64,000 nucleotides of DNA. Origin: Proteromonas lacertae. Its lineage: Eukaryota > Sar > Bigyra > Opalinata > Proteromonadidae. The notes beneath the pieces were generated by a model, which saw only the letters and a list, made by a program, of their open reading frames with translations, ran no database searches and was not told the DNA's origin. This document shows, piece by piece, positions 34,368-46,419 of the stretch. Positions within the stretch are counted from its first letter, which is position 1, and each line of letters begins with the position of its first letter. The stretch is taken from positions 248,001-312,000 of the forward strand of contig NGBS01001162.1 of assembly GCA_002245135.1 (NCBI GenBank), in the 5' to 3' direction. The position numbers and the translations under genes are program-made.

Positions 34368-35406
34368 TTACATTACAGTGTTAGTATTCTCTGGTTCTCT
34401 CACTTGAAGTTCTAACTTATTCTATAGAACAATAAAATATTAATATATACAACAATATATATGAGTTCAGTGATTTGAGCACTTTGTTTAGTAGTTAATT
34501 CAGTCAAATCCTTTAATCTCTTATCTCTAGTATGTAAATCTTTGAATAGAGATATTTTTCTTGTTGCTATTTTCCATTCACTAAATACTCTCATTTTAAG
34601 CCATAAATCAGGTGACTTAAAAGTATTTAAATCCATCAATATCTCTTGAGAATTAAAATAATCCCAATTCTTCATTAAACAATCAAAAACTATTATTATG
34701 AAAATATAAATAATTGAATAAATAAATACATTTTTCATATATATCAAATTGATTTATTTCTGATATTTGTCTTTGAAATAATATATTTCCATATACTCGA
34801 GATATATCACTTAACTTTATATAATTAACATTTGAATTTGCTAATAATATTTGGAAAAAATCATGTAAATGACATAATATAGACTAATAAATATATATAA
34901 TTAATAATTATACATATTCTACTTCATTCATATTTATTATATACATAGATAAAATGTATTTTAAATCTACTATTTGGTTATTTGTATATTTAACTAATCT
35001 ATTATAAAATGCATTTGTGAAAAATGGTTGTTCTAAATTTTTGAACCAAGTAATTAGCAATCCAGATATTACATGTTTGTCAGATGTGGTACTTAGTAGG
35101 ATACTACTTCCAGTTTTATTTATTTGATTTATTATATTATCTACTTGAGTTTTTACTTGCTGATAACTACAAATTATCAATTTTTAAAATATACGCTTTA
35201 ATAGAAGAATCATCAGGTGGAATTTGTAAAGAATATGGATCTCTAAGTATATCATTTATTGAATCAACATCAGTTTTCAAAATGCGAAAACATGTGTCAA
35301 TATATGAAGGAATAGCCTTTAGAATAATAACAAACATAAAAATCTATACATTCAGTTTAGAAATGCTTTTGTTGAATATCGGTTCTTTTGCTTGACATAT
35401 TCCCAT
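34368..35406 (-). CDS. RhoGAP-like domain protein
   Basis: Begins MGICQAKEPIFNKSISKLN, then, after an intron, AIPSYIDTCFRILKTDVDS and DILRDPYSLQIPPDD, the position of the arginine-finger loop. KHVISGLLITWFKNLEQPFF matches the RhoGAP helix that precedes the leucine-proline block, and SDISRVYGNILF corresponds to the NLAVVFGP helix. The closing part (LWLKMRVFSEWKIATRKIS, DLTELTTKQSAQI) is helical. RhoGAPs switch off Rho/Rac GTPases at membranes. The arginine-finger motif is not canonical (ILRD rather than GIFR), so activity is uncertain. Five short introns. Confidence 0.6.
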
Positions 35407-35443
35407 TTTAAAAATCAAAAAATTTAAATTTCAAATAGAATTT

Positions 35444-35450
35444 GGCTTGA
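35444..35450 (-). promoter_or_regulatory. TCAAGCC upstream element
   Basis: Sense-strand TCAAGCC beginning 38 bp before the RhoGAP-like ATG. Confidence 0.35.
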
Positions 35451-35549
35451 TCAATTTGAATATGAAATATCCGTTTCTTTATTTTGAATAACTGAAAATT
35501 CGTTACAAAATTGAATAAATTCGTTTTTAAATTTAACACTATTTTTAAA

Positions 35550-36600
35550 ATGAGCTCAACCGTATAAATTCATAGTTAATTTTATTTAGAAATTCTTATT
35601 TGTCCTTTTCATTGCTTTTGCTATCGCTTCAGCATCTTTTAACAAGAATCTGAGGTATTTAGATGATCAAAACGAAAGAGAGATGGATGATTCAGGAAGT
35701 CCAGATGTTAGTGTATCGCCCTCAGCTGCTACAACCCCTGATGCTGCAACCACACCAGATGCAACTACTACAGCATCAACAGAAGCAACAACCACAACAC
35801 AATCACCAGGAGATGAAACAACAACAACTCAAGGAGAAGTAACTACTACTTCATCCAAAGGCGATGAAATTCCTAACAGATTGATATGTGTAGTTGATAA
35901 TGGTGTAGCATTATTAGAAAATCATAGTGGATATAAATTAACAAAATTTTTATGTCAACTAGCACAGCCAGAAAAAACTGAAGGATCACCAGAATTTACC
36001 GTTACAAATGGAGAAACAGATGTGAAGTGTACTTCAACAGGTCCTAGTAATGATAATTTATATACAGTAACACCTGCATTTCCAGTAGATTTACAAATTG
36101 ATCATGTTACAGTTACATCTAATTGGAGTAATGTCGTAAATACAACAGAATTGTATTTGGGTTGTAGATTAGGTAATAGCTATTATGTTGGAGATGAAAA
36201 GGTAGAAGGAGAAGACACAAAATGTCCAGCTCCATTAAATACAGATATATTCTTCAATGGAACATGTAAACAACATGATAATGTCGATGTAATGGGTACT
36301 AATAAAGAATATGAATTTGTGTTTAATGAAAAATCAGATATTTGTGAGTGTTCATCAAGTATAACAGTAAAAGGTGAAACAATCACTTTACAAACAGAAA
36401 ATCTATTCTTTGGAAATAAAACTGCTTTACCGTGCAAAGGACCAGGTGAAGAAACTGAAGTGATGTGTTCTGTAAGTGGATGGGTTACATTAACTAATGA
36501 TGAAATATCTTCATGTACATTAGATAATGCAGCTTCCATTTCATCAGTATCTAATCTTTTAATTGGATTATTCATTTTAATTGCACTTACAATATTATAA
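35550..36600 (+). CDS. GPI-type cell-surface protein with Thr-rich stalk
   Basis: A 27-nt intron splits the signal peptide, so the first exon encodes only MSST, followed by KFLFVLFIAFAIASASF. A Thr/Ala/Pro-rich low-complexity stretch (residues about 35-85) precedes a Cys-rich extracellular domain (about 90-310) with many N-glycosylation sequons (NWSN, NTTE, NGTC, NKTA). The C-terminus is a hydrophobic helix with no cytosolic tail (SNLLIGLFILIALTIL), preceded by small residues, as expected for GPI attachment. No known domain recognised; probably a coat or adhesion protein. Confidence 0.7.
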
Positions 36601-36725
36601 TCAACATTTTTCAGTTATATAATCCTTTTTTTCTCTATCTATATATTTTTGGGTTTTTATTGATAATATATAATCAATAAACAAAAATTCAAAATAATAA
36701 TTTATTATTAATAACTAATTAATAA

Positions 36726-37060
36726 TTAGCCAGCTTTGTACAATAGAATAGCATATTTTCCAATATAAAAGAATATAAAATGCTTTGATTCATGTGTTAC
36801 AAATGATTTATAGTGTGTTCCTACAATACAATGCCAAGAAGGACCATATTTTTGATCAAAATGTGTTTTAATTGCTTTTGATATTTCTGTTTCTTCTGAA
36901 TATGAATCTATAGCTGTCTTTCCTACTGCAAATGCATCTTTCTATTCAAATAACTATCAAAATATACTTTCATTTCACTATTATCATCCACTAGACAATA
37001 ATAAAAATAAATATATATACTATCAGTCACAGTTTCAGCAATTGGTGGCATACCTTCCAT
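36726..37060 (-). CDS. DYNLL: Dynein light chain LC8
   Basis: Hub and dynein light chain, a homodimer that binds short linear motifs. The spliced protein reads MEGMPPIAETVTDMDDNSE, then KDAFAVGKTAIDSYSEETEI, HFDQKYGPSWHCIVGTHYKSFVTH split by the usual LC8 strands, and ends HFIFFYIGKYAILLYKAG. The WHCIVG and VTHE blocks and the C-terminal strand are diagnostic. Two introns of 26-30 nt. The N-terminal 20 residues are slightly longer than human LC8. It may serve flagellar as well as cytoplasmic dynein. Confidence 0.9.
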
Positions 37061-37293
37061 TTCTATATCAAAATAAATGTAAAAATCTCATAATTATAGG
37101 TAGAATAGTGATGATATATTTATAAAAAATATATACTTGTTAGTTGATATAAAAATAAGACTTTTTAAATAAGAAACGGATTTTCAAAACGATTAAAACG
37201 ACTATAATTTTTGTAATTTAATTTTGTTAGTTTTATCACATATAATACAACAAAATTATCAAAAATATCATATTAAACCATATATCATAATGA

Positions 37294-39396
37294 TTACAAT
37301 TCTTTCTTTACTAATTCACATAATTCTTCAAATGAATAATTGGAAATATCATTATTCCTTCCATTTCTAATAGTAATAGTGTTATTCTTAATCTCTTTAT
37401 CACCTATAACACCAATGTAATTATAATGTAACATTTCCGAACTTCTGATTTTTTTATTCAAAGATTTATCACTGTCATCAATATCAACAACTATTTCATT
37501 AAGTATAACCTCTAATTTCTTCTTTATGTCTTTACAATATGATAAATATGATTGGTTAATAGGTAATAATATGATTTGATAAGGTGATATAAAGAATGGA
37601 AATTTTCCTTTATAATGTTCAATTAAAATTGCAATAAATCTTTCAATTGATCCTAATATAGCTCTATGCAAGATAATTGGTCGAGAAGTTTTACCATCTT
37701 GAGTTTTATAACTCAAATCAAACCTTTTAGGGAATTGAAAATCAATTTGAATAGTAGCAAGTTGATGTTTTCTATTCAAATTATCATTTACAATAAAATC
37801 TAATTTTGGACCATAAAACGCACCATCTCCTTTGTTTAATACATATGGTATTTTATTATTGTTTAATATAGAAATCAATATATTTTCAGCTATTTCCCAA
37901 TCATTTGATTCACCTATAAATTTCTCAGGTTTTGTTGATAACATTACAGTAAAAGTCAAATCAAATTTCTTATAAACACAATCAACAAAATCAATACATT
38001 CTTTTATATCATTTTCTAATCTTTCTAGTGATGTGAATATATGAGCATCATCTTGATGAAACCTTCTCACTCTTGTCATACCTGTCAAAGCACCAGATTT
38101 CTCATTACGATGTAATGGTGAAAAATCAGCATATTTAATAGGTAAATCTCTATAAGATCTTACTTCGGCTTGATACATCAAGCAATGGGCTGGACAATTC
38201 ATTGGTTTTAAACCCATTATTTGTTCATCAACGGATTTGTTGATAAAAAACATATCATCACTATAATTCTGTAAATGTCCACTTGTTTCCCATAACGATG
38301 TGTAGAACAATTGAGGTGTTATAACTTCAGTATAATCTCTAAGTTTATACTCTCTTCTCAAGTAATTTATTAATCGATTGAAGATTATTGTACCTCTAGG
38401 TAGTAAAAATGGTGATCCTGGACTAGTATTGTGAAACATAAATAAATGCAATTTTGGACCTAGTATACGATGATCCATATCTTTTGATTGACTTAATACG
38501 GTTTTCCACTTGGCATATAAATCTTTTGTTGGATATCCTATACCATAAATCCTATATAGATTATTTTCTGATGATTCTATTGCTGATGAAGAGATTAATC
38601 GAATTATTGCTAATTGTGAGACATTTGATAGTAATGGTGATTTATTAGGTAGATTATATATTGTATTATTGATTTTAACCATTTCTACTTTCTTATCAAG
38701 TTTATTTGATGATTTTGCAAAAGTAATATCCTTGATGAATGTAATCGCTGTTGCATTATCTATATTCTCTATAATTTCTATTGGAATATTCTGTTTTATC
38801 ATTTTTTCAATATCTTTATTCATTTCATTTAATTTATCTTTTCCTATTGATTTTGTACTCTATGTACATTATATTAGCTTGATATACCTGTATATCAATG
38901 TAAAAACCATATTGCAAACCATCACCTAATCCACAGTCCATCACTTTTATCTAATTATTAGAATTAGTATTCTATACATCTGGATATTTTGATTCTAACA
39001 TCGATTTCAATATCAATGAACATGTATTCCATATGTGTTGATTCATATCCTCTGAATACTTACACAATTCAAACTTTGATGAATTGTTAAGTGATTGAAG
39101 ATTAACATACTCATTATTGCATTTGCTTAACAAAATCTGATTATCTGTCTTCTCTATATACAATAAATAATAATAATACTCAATCGACATTGAGAAAAAT
39201 TGGTCATTATACTCTTTTTCATTTCCTCTGGAATATCATCTTTGCTTTTCAACACATTTTTGATATGTAGCTGAGTTGATGAATATAAATCATTCCACAA
39301 TTTCAAATTTTCTTGTGAAAATAGAGAAAATGTTCTACAGAAGTTAATTTTATGATATATTTTTAACGATAATGCTCTTGTGTAAGATGAAAACAT
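37294..39396 (-). CDS. TARS: Threonyl-tRNA synthetase (possibly organellar)
   Basis: Charges tRNA-Thr. Class II motifs: motif 2 in HRNEKSGALTGMTRVRRFHQDDAHIF, LKPMNCPAHCLMY binding the catalytic zinc (Cys, with the later His), GDGAFYGPKLDF, and motif 3 HRAILGSIERFIAILIEHY. The anticodon-binding domain follows to the end. Upstream exons contain part of an N2-like domain (HIWNTCSLILKSMLE, MDCGLGDGLQYGFYIDI). The start MFSSYTRALSLKIYHKINF is basic and Ser-rich, resembling a mitochondrial leader, and no TGS domain is seen; this favours the organellar or dual-targeted enzyme. Three short introns. The last exon is 1.5 kb without introns. Confidence 0.88.
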
Positions 39397-39722
39397 TTCA
39401 AACTCTATCAAGCCTTTTCAAATTATTTTTGGTTTTTAATAGCCTTTGATTATAACATAGATGTATAAATAGTTTGGGACTAGTTAAGCATGCATTAATT
39501 TTGCATCTTCAATATTTAAATGAGAAAATAATAACAATGCAGATTTAAAGTCTTCTATCAATTAACACAGGCGAATTATACTTTTATCCCAATATATATA
39601 CAATAATTCATAAATGTAGTCCATCAAAAGCGTATTATAACACAAAAATAGTTTTGGAGGGATTTTTTTCTTCGCCACTTTTAAATATCGCTACTCATTT
39701 ATTTCGAGTGAAGCTTAGTCGA

Positions 39723-40640
39723 ATGGAAATTATTTCACCTACAGATGAATCAAACAATGTATACATACATTTAATACATAGCAAATCAACAAATCAGAAT
39801 GTCAGACTCAGATTAATCCTGATATCAGTGAGTATTTTACAAATCTTATGAAGGAAGACAATGAATGTATATTATACCACATTTATATGTCTAGGGAATG
39901 AAAATCACAAAGATTCTATAATAGTACACTCTAATCGCAGAGCCAATTATGTTGATCTAATTTGTAGTTTTAGTAATGATTTTTTCTTGAAGAATTCAAC
40001 TGTTGAGCTAGCTATTCTGTATTTTACTTCCTAATTTCTTTCTCATAGCATAATGGATGAGTTATTTCGCATCACATCAGATTCAATCACTTCAAACGAA
40101 CTAGTAGCAATTGTATGTATTATAATTTCAGCTAAATATGAAGAGGTGGAATATAACATTCCATCTCTCAATGAAATATCATCATACTTCGAATTAAAAG
40201 AAGATCAAGTGGACTTTGTGAAGAAAATGGAGTTTACAGTATTGAAACACCTCAATTGGAAGATCGCATTTCCTTTATACACCACTTTCATTGACTATTT
40301 CAACTCTAAAGGATTTGTTTTCACTGATGATACAAGTTTTCAAAAACCTATCTCTCAACTCAACATTTTACTACTTGATGATTGTCGCCAAAAGTGTATG
40401 ATGTTGTACAGGTATGATTATGATCTTCATATGTATAAAAAATCAATTATTGCTGCTGCTACAATTATTGTCAGTAGAATGTATGCTAAGATTGATTTGA
40501 TTTGGAGGTATGAACTATGTTTACTAACTGGATATGAATATAAATCTCTATATCCAGTATTTACTACAATATACTCAAAACTATTTAATAATCAAATGCT
40601 TACATGTCATAAGATAAATGATACTTTTAATTATTTGTAA
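39723..40640 (+). CDS. Cyclin (A/B/E-like)
   Basis: Activating subunit of a cyclin-dependent kinase. Starts MEIISPTDESNNQINK after splicing. The cyclin box begins NRRANYVDLICSFSNDFFL, with the expected basic residue, and runs through ELVAIVCIIISAKYEEVEY, which holds the conserved Lys and Glu that contact the kinase. A second helical box (about residues 190-280: YKKSIIAAATIIVSRM) is present. Three short introns. There is no obvious destruction box in the short N-terminus. Upstream (39654-39667) is a 14-mer, TTGGAGGGATTTTT, shared with the SWSAP1-like promoter. Confidence 0.8.
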
Positions 40641-40739
40641 ATATGACTTTTTAATGTTGAATTCTGTTTATTAGCCATGAAAAAAACAAAAAACAAATTC
40701 ATCTATCAAACACGTTTGAACTTCATTCTGTTATAAGAT

Positions 40740-42150
40740 ATGTCTCAGCAACCCAATAAAGAACAAAGTCCAAATCCACCTCTTCTCTCTCCTGGTATAT
40801 TAAGAGTAAGAACTGCCACATCAGCTACATCCCCTACCTCTCCTGGTCATATTACTAAGAAAGAAAAGATAGATCCAGCATCACCTATCAAAAGCCATAC
40901 AGAATGGGTGAAGAAACAAGCAGAAGCTTCTCCGACCATCAAACAAAGAAAGTATAAAAAATCAATTTATTCATAGATTCACTATGGAAGAAGTTGCAAA
41001 ACACAATAAACCTGATGACTGTTGGATGGTAATAAAAGGAGAAGTATATCTATCTTTATTTTTATGAATTTATAAAGGTTTATGATATTACTTCTTATAT
41101 AACTTATCATCCAGGCGGTTCACAGATCCTTTTGAAATTTGCAGGTCAAGATGGAACAGTTGGTTTCAATAAGTTTCATGGATATTTAAATATTGATAGA
41201 ATATTAGGTGTATATATTTATATTTATATATATTCATAATAGAATTTTCATCTAGGAAGTATATTTAAGACATTCCCTTCAATGGCGCCACCTTCTCCAA
41301 TTCTTTCAGCAGTTATGCAGTATATATTATTATATATATAAATAGTAATTCCAAAATCGCATTACAAGTAAAAGAATGGACTAGTTTCACACTTATCTCA
41401 AAAGTACAAATAAGAAAGAGTATTTATCTTTTATCATTTGAACTTCCCAAAGATGTAAAATTAGGAACAATTGGTGGAGGACAACATGTAGAAATTAAAA
41501 TACCAACATCTGATATTGCTTCACCAATTATACGATCTTATACAGTCATTTCAAACCCAAATCAAACCAAATCATTCGAAATAATAGTGAAGAGAATAGA
41601 TAATGGAAATGGAAGTATTTATTTGTGCGATTTAGCTCCTGGTAAACAAGTAGAAATCAGAGGTCCATTTGGGGATTTAAGAATGTTAAAGAAATGTCTT
41701 TATATCAATAACAAAGAGTTTGAATTTAAACCAATCAATTTGATAGGAGCTGGAACAGGAAATACTCCATTTATTTCTATATTGTATATGTTATATCATG
41801 AAGCGCATATACAGTTGCCTGTACATGTATTATCTGTACATGCTTCTAAGGACAATGATTTTACTGATGATTACTATAATCAGTATGTAGGCCAGAATGG
41901 ATTTCATGTTGCATATCATTATACTCATCAGATTACTACTCCTTCTTATATTACTTTAGATTTATATCCTTTGTTTATTATTTAAATTTAGAATTTCTTT
42001 AATTTTGATTGTTTTACCTTGAAAAGAGAATTGGTTAGTGGTGATGTAGATTCTATTACACTATTGTGTGGACCAGCACGATTTTGTAATTCTATTAAGA
42101 CGTTATTACAACAAATGAATTACAGTAGAACATTCCTATATATTTTTTAA
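40740..42150 (+). CDS. Cytochrome b5 domain plus cytochrome b5 reductase flavoprotein
   Basis: Begins MSQQPNKEQSPNPPLLSPG, a Pro/Ser-rich leader. A cytochrome b5 domain follows (EVAKHNKPDDCWMVIKG, TYHPGGSQILLKFAGQDGT, FNKFHGY), with both haem His residues in HPGG and FHGY. Then come the reductase FAD domain (SPIIRSYTVISN) and NADH domain (NLIGAGTGNTPFISIL; ITLLCGPARF). Several introns are TA-rich. The frame stops at 41983-41985, and the CGP-containing C-terminal part resumes downstream in the same frame without a recognisable in-phase intron. The true junction near 41940-42000 is unresolved. It is probably an NADH-driven soluble electron carrier, as in Ncb5or or plant nitrate-reductase-type modules. 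Confidence 0.75.
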
Positions 42151-42243
42151 GTTTGTTTTGATTTTAAGTTGTTGTGTAAGAGTAAAAACAAATAAAATGA
42201 AATAAGCCATCTAAATGAGTTTAATAAATGAAAAGAAAAATAA

Positions 42244-42314
42244 GCCCCAACCGAGGATTGGACTCGGGACCTGCCGCTTACGAAGCGGATGCTCTACCAC
42301 TGAGCTATTGAGGC
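42244..42314 (-). tRNA. trnT(CGU): tRNA-Thr (CGT anticodon)
   Basis: A complete 71-nt cloverleaf. The acceptor GCCTCAA pairs with TTGGGGC, the D arm is GCTC/GAGC, the anticodon loop TTCGTAA has anticodon CGT reading ACG, and the T arm CCGAG/CTCGG encloses TCCAATC. There is no intron and no encoded CCA. Boxes A and B are the internal promoters expected for RNA polymerase III. Confidence 0.93.
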
Positions 42315-42399
42315 AGTACTAAATTACTCCAAAATGAGTTGATAAAACAAACATTATTGAAAATGAAAATAAATTATGTTAAATTAAGTTATTTATAAA

Positions 42400-43058
42400 T
42401 TATGATTGATTTCTTGTTAAATTCATATACGTTGAATATCTTCGTGCTGTAGCTATGGAAGATTTCCTTCTTTGAATCTTTTCTAATGCTCTTCTATCCA
42501 TTTCCTGTTTTAATATTGAATAAATCAATGTGGAATTAGATTGTTTGAAATAATGCTCAGCAGTTAAACCATACTATTAAATATATATTTCACTAATTAA
42601 TACTTTACTCTTAATTGTTGGATCAATTCCACTATTAATTAATAACATCACTATATCTGCATTATCTGCACAATGTAATGCAGAAAAATGAAATCTATTA
42701 ACAGCATTTATATCAGCTCCAGCACTAACAGCAAATTATAATTTATGTTACATACTCTAGTAATAATTGTACTATTGTTTTATTTCCAGACATTGATGCA
42801 TAATGCAAAGCAGTATCTTCGGATATTACACACTTTGCATCTAATTGTATTTCACAATATGAATATAAATATACTTATTTTAATTTTTGGCTTTTTCGAT
42901 AATATAATTCTAACCATTTCTTCATTTCCTTGAGAACAAGCTTCATGAAGACAATTCCTGCCTGTTATTGGGCTTATATAGTTTATATCTCTTCCTAATT
43001 TGAAATAGATCTTCAATGAATTAATATCTTTATCATGGGCTGCTTTGATCAACTCCAT
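42400..43058 (-). CDS. Ankyrin-repeat protein
   Basis: Starts MELIKAAHDKDINSLKIYF. Four ankyrin repeats follow across short introns: GRNCLHEACSQGNEEMV, DTALHYASMSGNKTIVQLLLE, a DINAVNRFHFSALHCADNAD block, and a final partial one (GLTAEHYFKQ). A basic C-terminal helix (EMDRRALEKIQRRKSS) ends the protein. Single-domain adaptor of about 190 residues with no other domain. The sense-strand motif TATAGTCGTTT lies 30 bp upstream of the ATG. Confidence 0.75.
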
Positions 43059-43087
43059 TTTCACTGTTTTCTAAATAAAAACGAATA

Positions 43088-43098
43088 AAACGACTATA
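43088..43098 (-). promoter_or_regulatory. TATAGTCGTTT upstream element
   Basis: Sense-strand TATAGTCGTTT starting 30 bp before the ankyrin-protein ATG. It matches the element of the PP2A B55 gene exactly. Confidence 0.4.
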
Positions 43099-43144
43099 TT
43101 TTTTATTATTCATAAACACACCAAATGAGAATTAAATACATATA

Positions 43145-43832
43145 TTAAAATGGTAAACTATTAAAATCAATATATTCATCTTGTTTATTCAATTGCTGTT
43201 GTAATTGTAATTGAATTTCATCTTGAATTGAATTATGTGATTTTACAGTCTTTTGTGCTGTTTGTACTGGTTTATTACTATTATCAACTACTCTCTTATG
43301 CTTCTGTCTTCTTCTAATAACTGACAATTCATTTCCTCTAGTTGTATATAAGTTATATCTTGACAAATCAATTGGATCATTATCAGAAGGAGGAGTGTGA
43401 TAATGAACAGAATAATGATATATTTGATGTCTATGTATAGCATCGTAATCCTTCCTTTTCTCTTTATATTCATTATATGTGTCATGAAAGTAATTCGCTC
43501 TTTTCTTAAAACGCTTCAATTCAAAATTGTGTTGCTTCACATGTAAAGTTACAAAATCGTCTATTTCTTTCTGCGAAACGCTATTCATGATAATCAATTA
43601 TCAAATCAATATACATCTGTTTTTGACCATTTAAATCTGGTCTTGAAGATCTAGTTCTACTTCGTAAAATACATACAGGTCTAAATATATAATATGAATA
43701 TTAGATACCTATATAACAAGTGAATTCGACTATTATCAATATCATCTCCTGATGAATACCCTACATTAATACTAGCATCTTCTCTATAACTAGATTATTT
43801 ATATTTTTATACTCAGTAGATGATCCAGACAT
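43145..43832 (-). CDS. Basic protein of unknown function
   Basis: Spliced start MSGSSTDYREDASINVGYSS, then RPVCILRSRTRSSRPDLNG and a joined exon VSQKEIDDFVTLHVKQHNF. The rest is rich in Lys, Arg, His, Tyr and Gln (FKKRANYFHDTYNEYKEKRK; a Gln run near the end) and finishes YIDFNSLPF. About 195 residues, likely nucleic-acid or cytoskeleton binding, but no family recognised. The Met at 43597 sometimes taken as start lies inside an intron. Two copies of an AAACGAATATA-type element lie 28-51 bp upstream. Confidence 0.55.
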
Positions 43833-43859
43833 AAGGAAAATTAAAAAATAAAAATTGTG

Positions 43860-43883
43860 AAACGAATATATGAAACGAATATA
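43860..43883 (-). promoter_or_regulatory. Two tandem TATATTCGTTT upstream elements
   Basis: Sense-strand TATATTCGTTT occurs twice, at 43873-43883 and 43860-43870, 28-51 bp before the ATG of the basic unknown protein. Confidence 0.4.
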
Positions 43884-44124
43884 TTTATAGGAAATTAAAA
43901 AATAATTGATTTAGTGTTTAATATAAATAAGTAATAGTAACAAAAGAAATAACTTAGTTTTTAGAAATAATAGTATGATAAGAATTTGAAATATAATTAA
44001 AAATAATTAAAAAATGTAAAAAATAATGTTTATTTTTTTATATTTTTATTTATTAATTTATTAATTTAAATGACTAAAAAACAAATAAACAATAAAATAA
44101 GCAATAAATATATTATTTCTATAA

Positions 44125-46314
44125 CTATAATGTTGGAGTATCACATCCAGAAGGAACTGATCTTCTCTTTTCTACATTAGGAGATTCACAATTTGATATT
44201 TTACCCCAATTTGTAGGTAAAGGAGTTGATTCATTACCACCATAATTAGATATACCATTTGTTATTGATTTCTTTGGTATTGGCATTGTAGAAAGAAGTA
44301 TTTTACATCCACATCTTGGACAATATGTTTTATTAGTAACATCAGAATCATCTTCTTTCTATCTTTAATTAAAATATATAAAATATACAACTGCTCTGTA
44401 TAATCTACCGAATTTTGGCACATATAATTCACACATTATTATGATAGAAGCAATACCTTTTATTGATGGAATAAACACTCCCACATAATTAATATCATCT
44501 GATCCACTTCTAACATACCATTTTATTAAACTCATAAAGAATAATATAAATAATGAATGACAAATTTCTCGAGATTCATCAAAGGCTCTGTACTGTATAT
44601 TTCTTATTCTGAATGTGTAATAACAATCAATTAAATACCAAATTATCTATTTCATAATCATAATATATACATAATATTATACCATAATTAAAGCTTGAAA
44701 TAAGCTATTAAAATTTGATATACTTACTTCATACCTTCTGGAAATTACTTGAAGTGGAATTGAAACCCAATCAAAATCTTTATATAATGGTGGTTCATAC
44801 GTCATTTGCATATCTTTTACTTCTATTAATTTACCATGAATACCCATATCAATTGCTAATATTACCTATTCAATTAAGATATTATTAATATACAAATAAT
44901 AAGAAATAAAACCCAATAAATGCATAAACCATTTTCTTCTTTGATAATGTAACACGTTGTAAACGATTGGCATTAAATATTCGATGAATTCTGTAAACTT
45001 TAAAAAACAATCCTCTACATAATAATAATAATAGTAATAATATATACTGTAATGTTAAACAATGGCCTATATATTCACAAAATATAAATAAGAATCCTAA
45101 CATTGCATAACCATATTCACTATAAAAATAACTCGCTGTTCCAATATTCATAATTATTAATCCCAAAACAATAACCGAATCACTCCAATTACCACTTCTC
45201 TTGATAATTGCATGATCTCTATATTTCAACTGTAAAAATATTAACACTAATCCTTCCAAGATAGGTAATATTGTAAAAATAATAATTGCACAAACAGATC
45301 CTGTAGTTAATAATTGTTGTCTTATTTCTATTTTGGATAATGGAATATCTTCAAGACATGTATTTATATATTCAAAATCACCTGATGTATTAACGACTAA
45401 TGACATTTGATTGGTTAAACAGAAATTACTTTCACAATCTTCGTCTTTTGTACAATTAAAGTGTAAAGGACATTTTTTTGTACAAACACCACCACAATCA
45501 ATATCAGTTTCACCTTCATCTAATCTTGAGTTTTCACATTTATCTACTATCTTTATTACCTTATCATTATTAAATATAGAGTTTGTTTTAATCCATTCAT
45601 TATTATGATTATTATTATATAGTGATAAAGATGAATTGCTTGATAATGTAAATAATAATTCTAATAATTCATTTGTAGTTGATTTTTGTTGGCTATTATT
45701 ATCAAACCATAAGATTGAATATTGGTTGAGATGATTTGTTGATAATTCATAGAGTTTATCATAGCAATATGGTATTAAAGTAGCAAATATAATATTACCT
45801 TTGTAACTACTCAATGAATTGTATGGAAATTCACTTATTTCATCACAAGAAATCAACACAATTACCATTTCTTCTTCAAAATATACTGGAAAAGGTGATG
45901 GATATAAAAACATTGTTATATTGACATTTGCTGATTGTAAATGACTATTCATTTCATACATTAACGATGGTTCAGAACTATAAATCAGAATCGAAGCTGA
46001 TTTAGTTATTAATGATTGTATATAACTACTTATTTTCTTGATCTAAAAATATATGAAATAATAGAATTATATACCGATAATAGCTCAGTTTTGATTAATC
46101 CTTCTCTATGAACAATATTACCTAATTCACAAAAATCATAGGAATTAACAACTTGATTAGTATTTTGATTATCATTTGTATCATATTCTATACAATTCTT
46201 TTTAAATATGTTTGGTGATGGTTCTTTAAATCTACTATACTCTGTAAGAAAGATAATGTTATTCGTTGCAGTAGTTAGAGCAAACAACAAACTGATACAG
46301 AAGCAGTATAACAT
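44125..46314 (-). CDS. Class C GPCR-like receptor with Cys-rich ectodomain
   Basis: Signal peptide MLYCFCISLLFALTTA, then an extracellular region resembling a periplasmic-binding fold (SASILIYSSEPSLMYEMN, KGNIIFATLIPYCYDKLYEL) and a compact Cys-rich block (CENSRLDEGETDIDCGGVC, DCESNFCLTNQ). Next come the seven helices: CAIIIFTILPILEGLVLIFL, RDHAIIKRSGNWSDSVIVLG, YGYAMLGFLFIFCEYIG, and more. The charged RDHAIIKRSG intracellular loop is typical of class C receptors. The C-tail has a CPRCGCK motif (near 44300). About six introns. The ETDIDCGG motif is known from many protist surface proteins. Ligand unknown; the membrane topology is well supported. Confidence 0.65.
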
Positions 46315-46336
46315 GTTTTAATTTAAAACGATAATG

Positions 46337-46347
46337 AAACGAATATA
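46337..46347 (-). promoter_or_regulatory. TATATTCGTTT upstream element
   Basis: Sense-strand TATATTCGTTT starting 23 bp before the class C receptor ATG. Confidence 0.4.
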
Positions 46348-46419
46348 TTTTTATAAATCAAAAAAACAATGTAATAGATATGTATTATTAATTGAAAAAC
46401 TAAAAGTCAAAAAATCTAC

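Noticed and set aside
43597-43599. Start codon for the basic unknown protein at 43597
   Set aside because: It lies inside an intron; spliced exons extend to an ATG at 43832.
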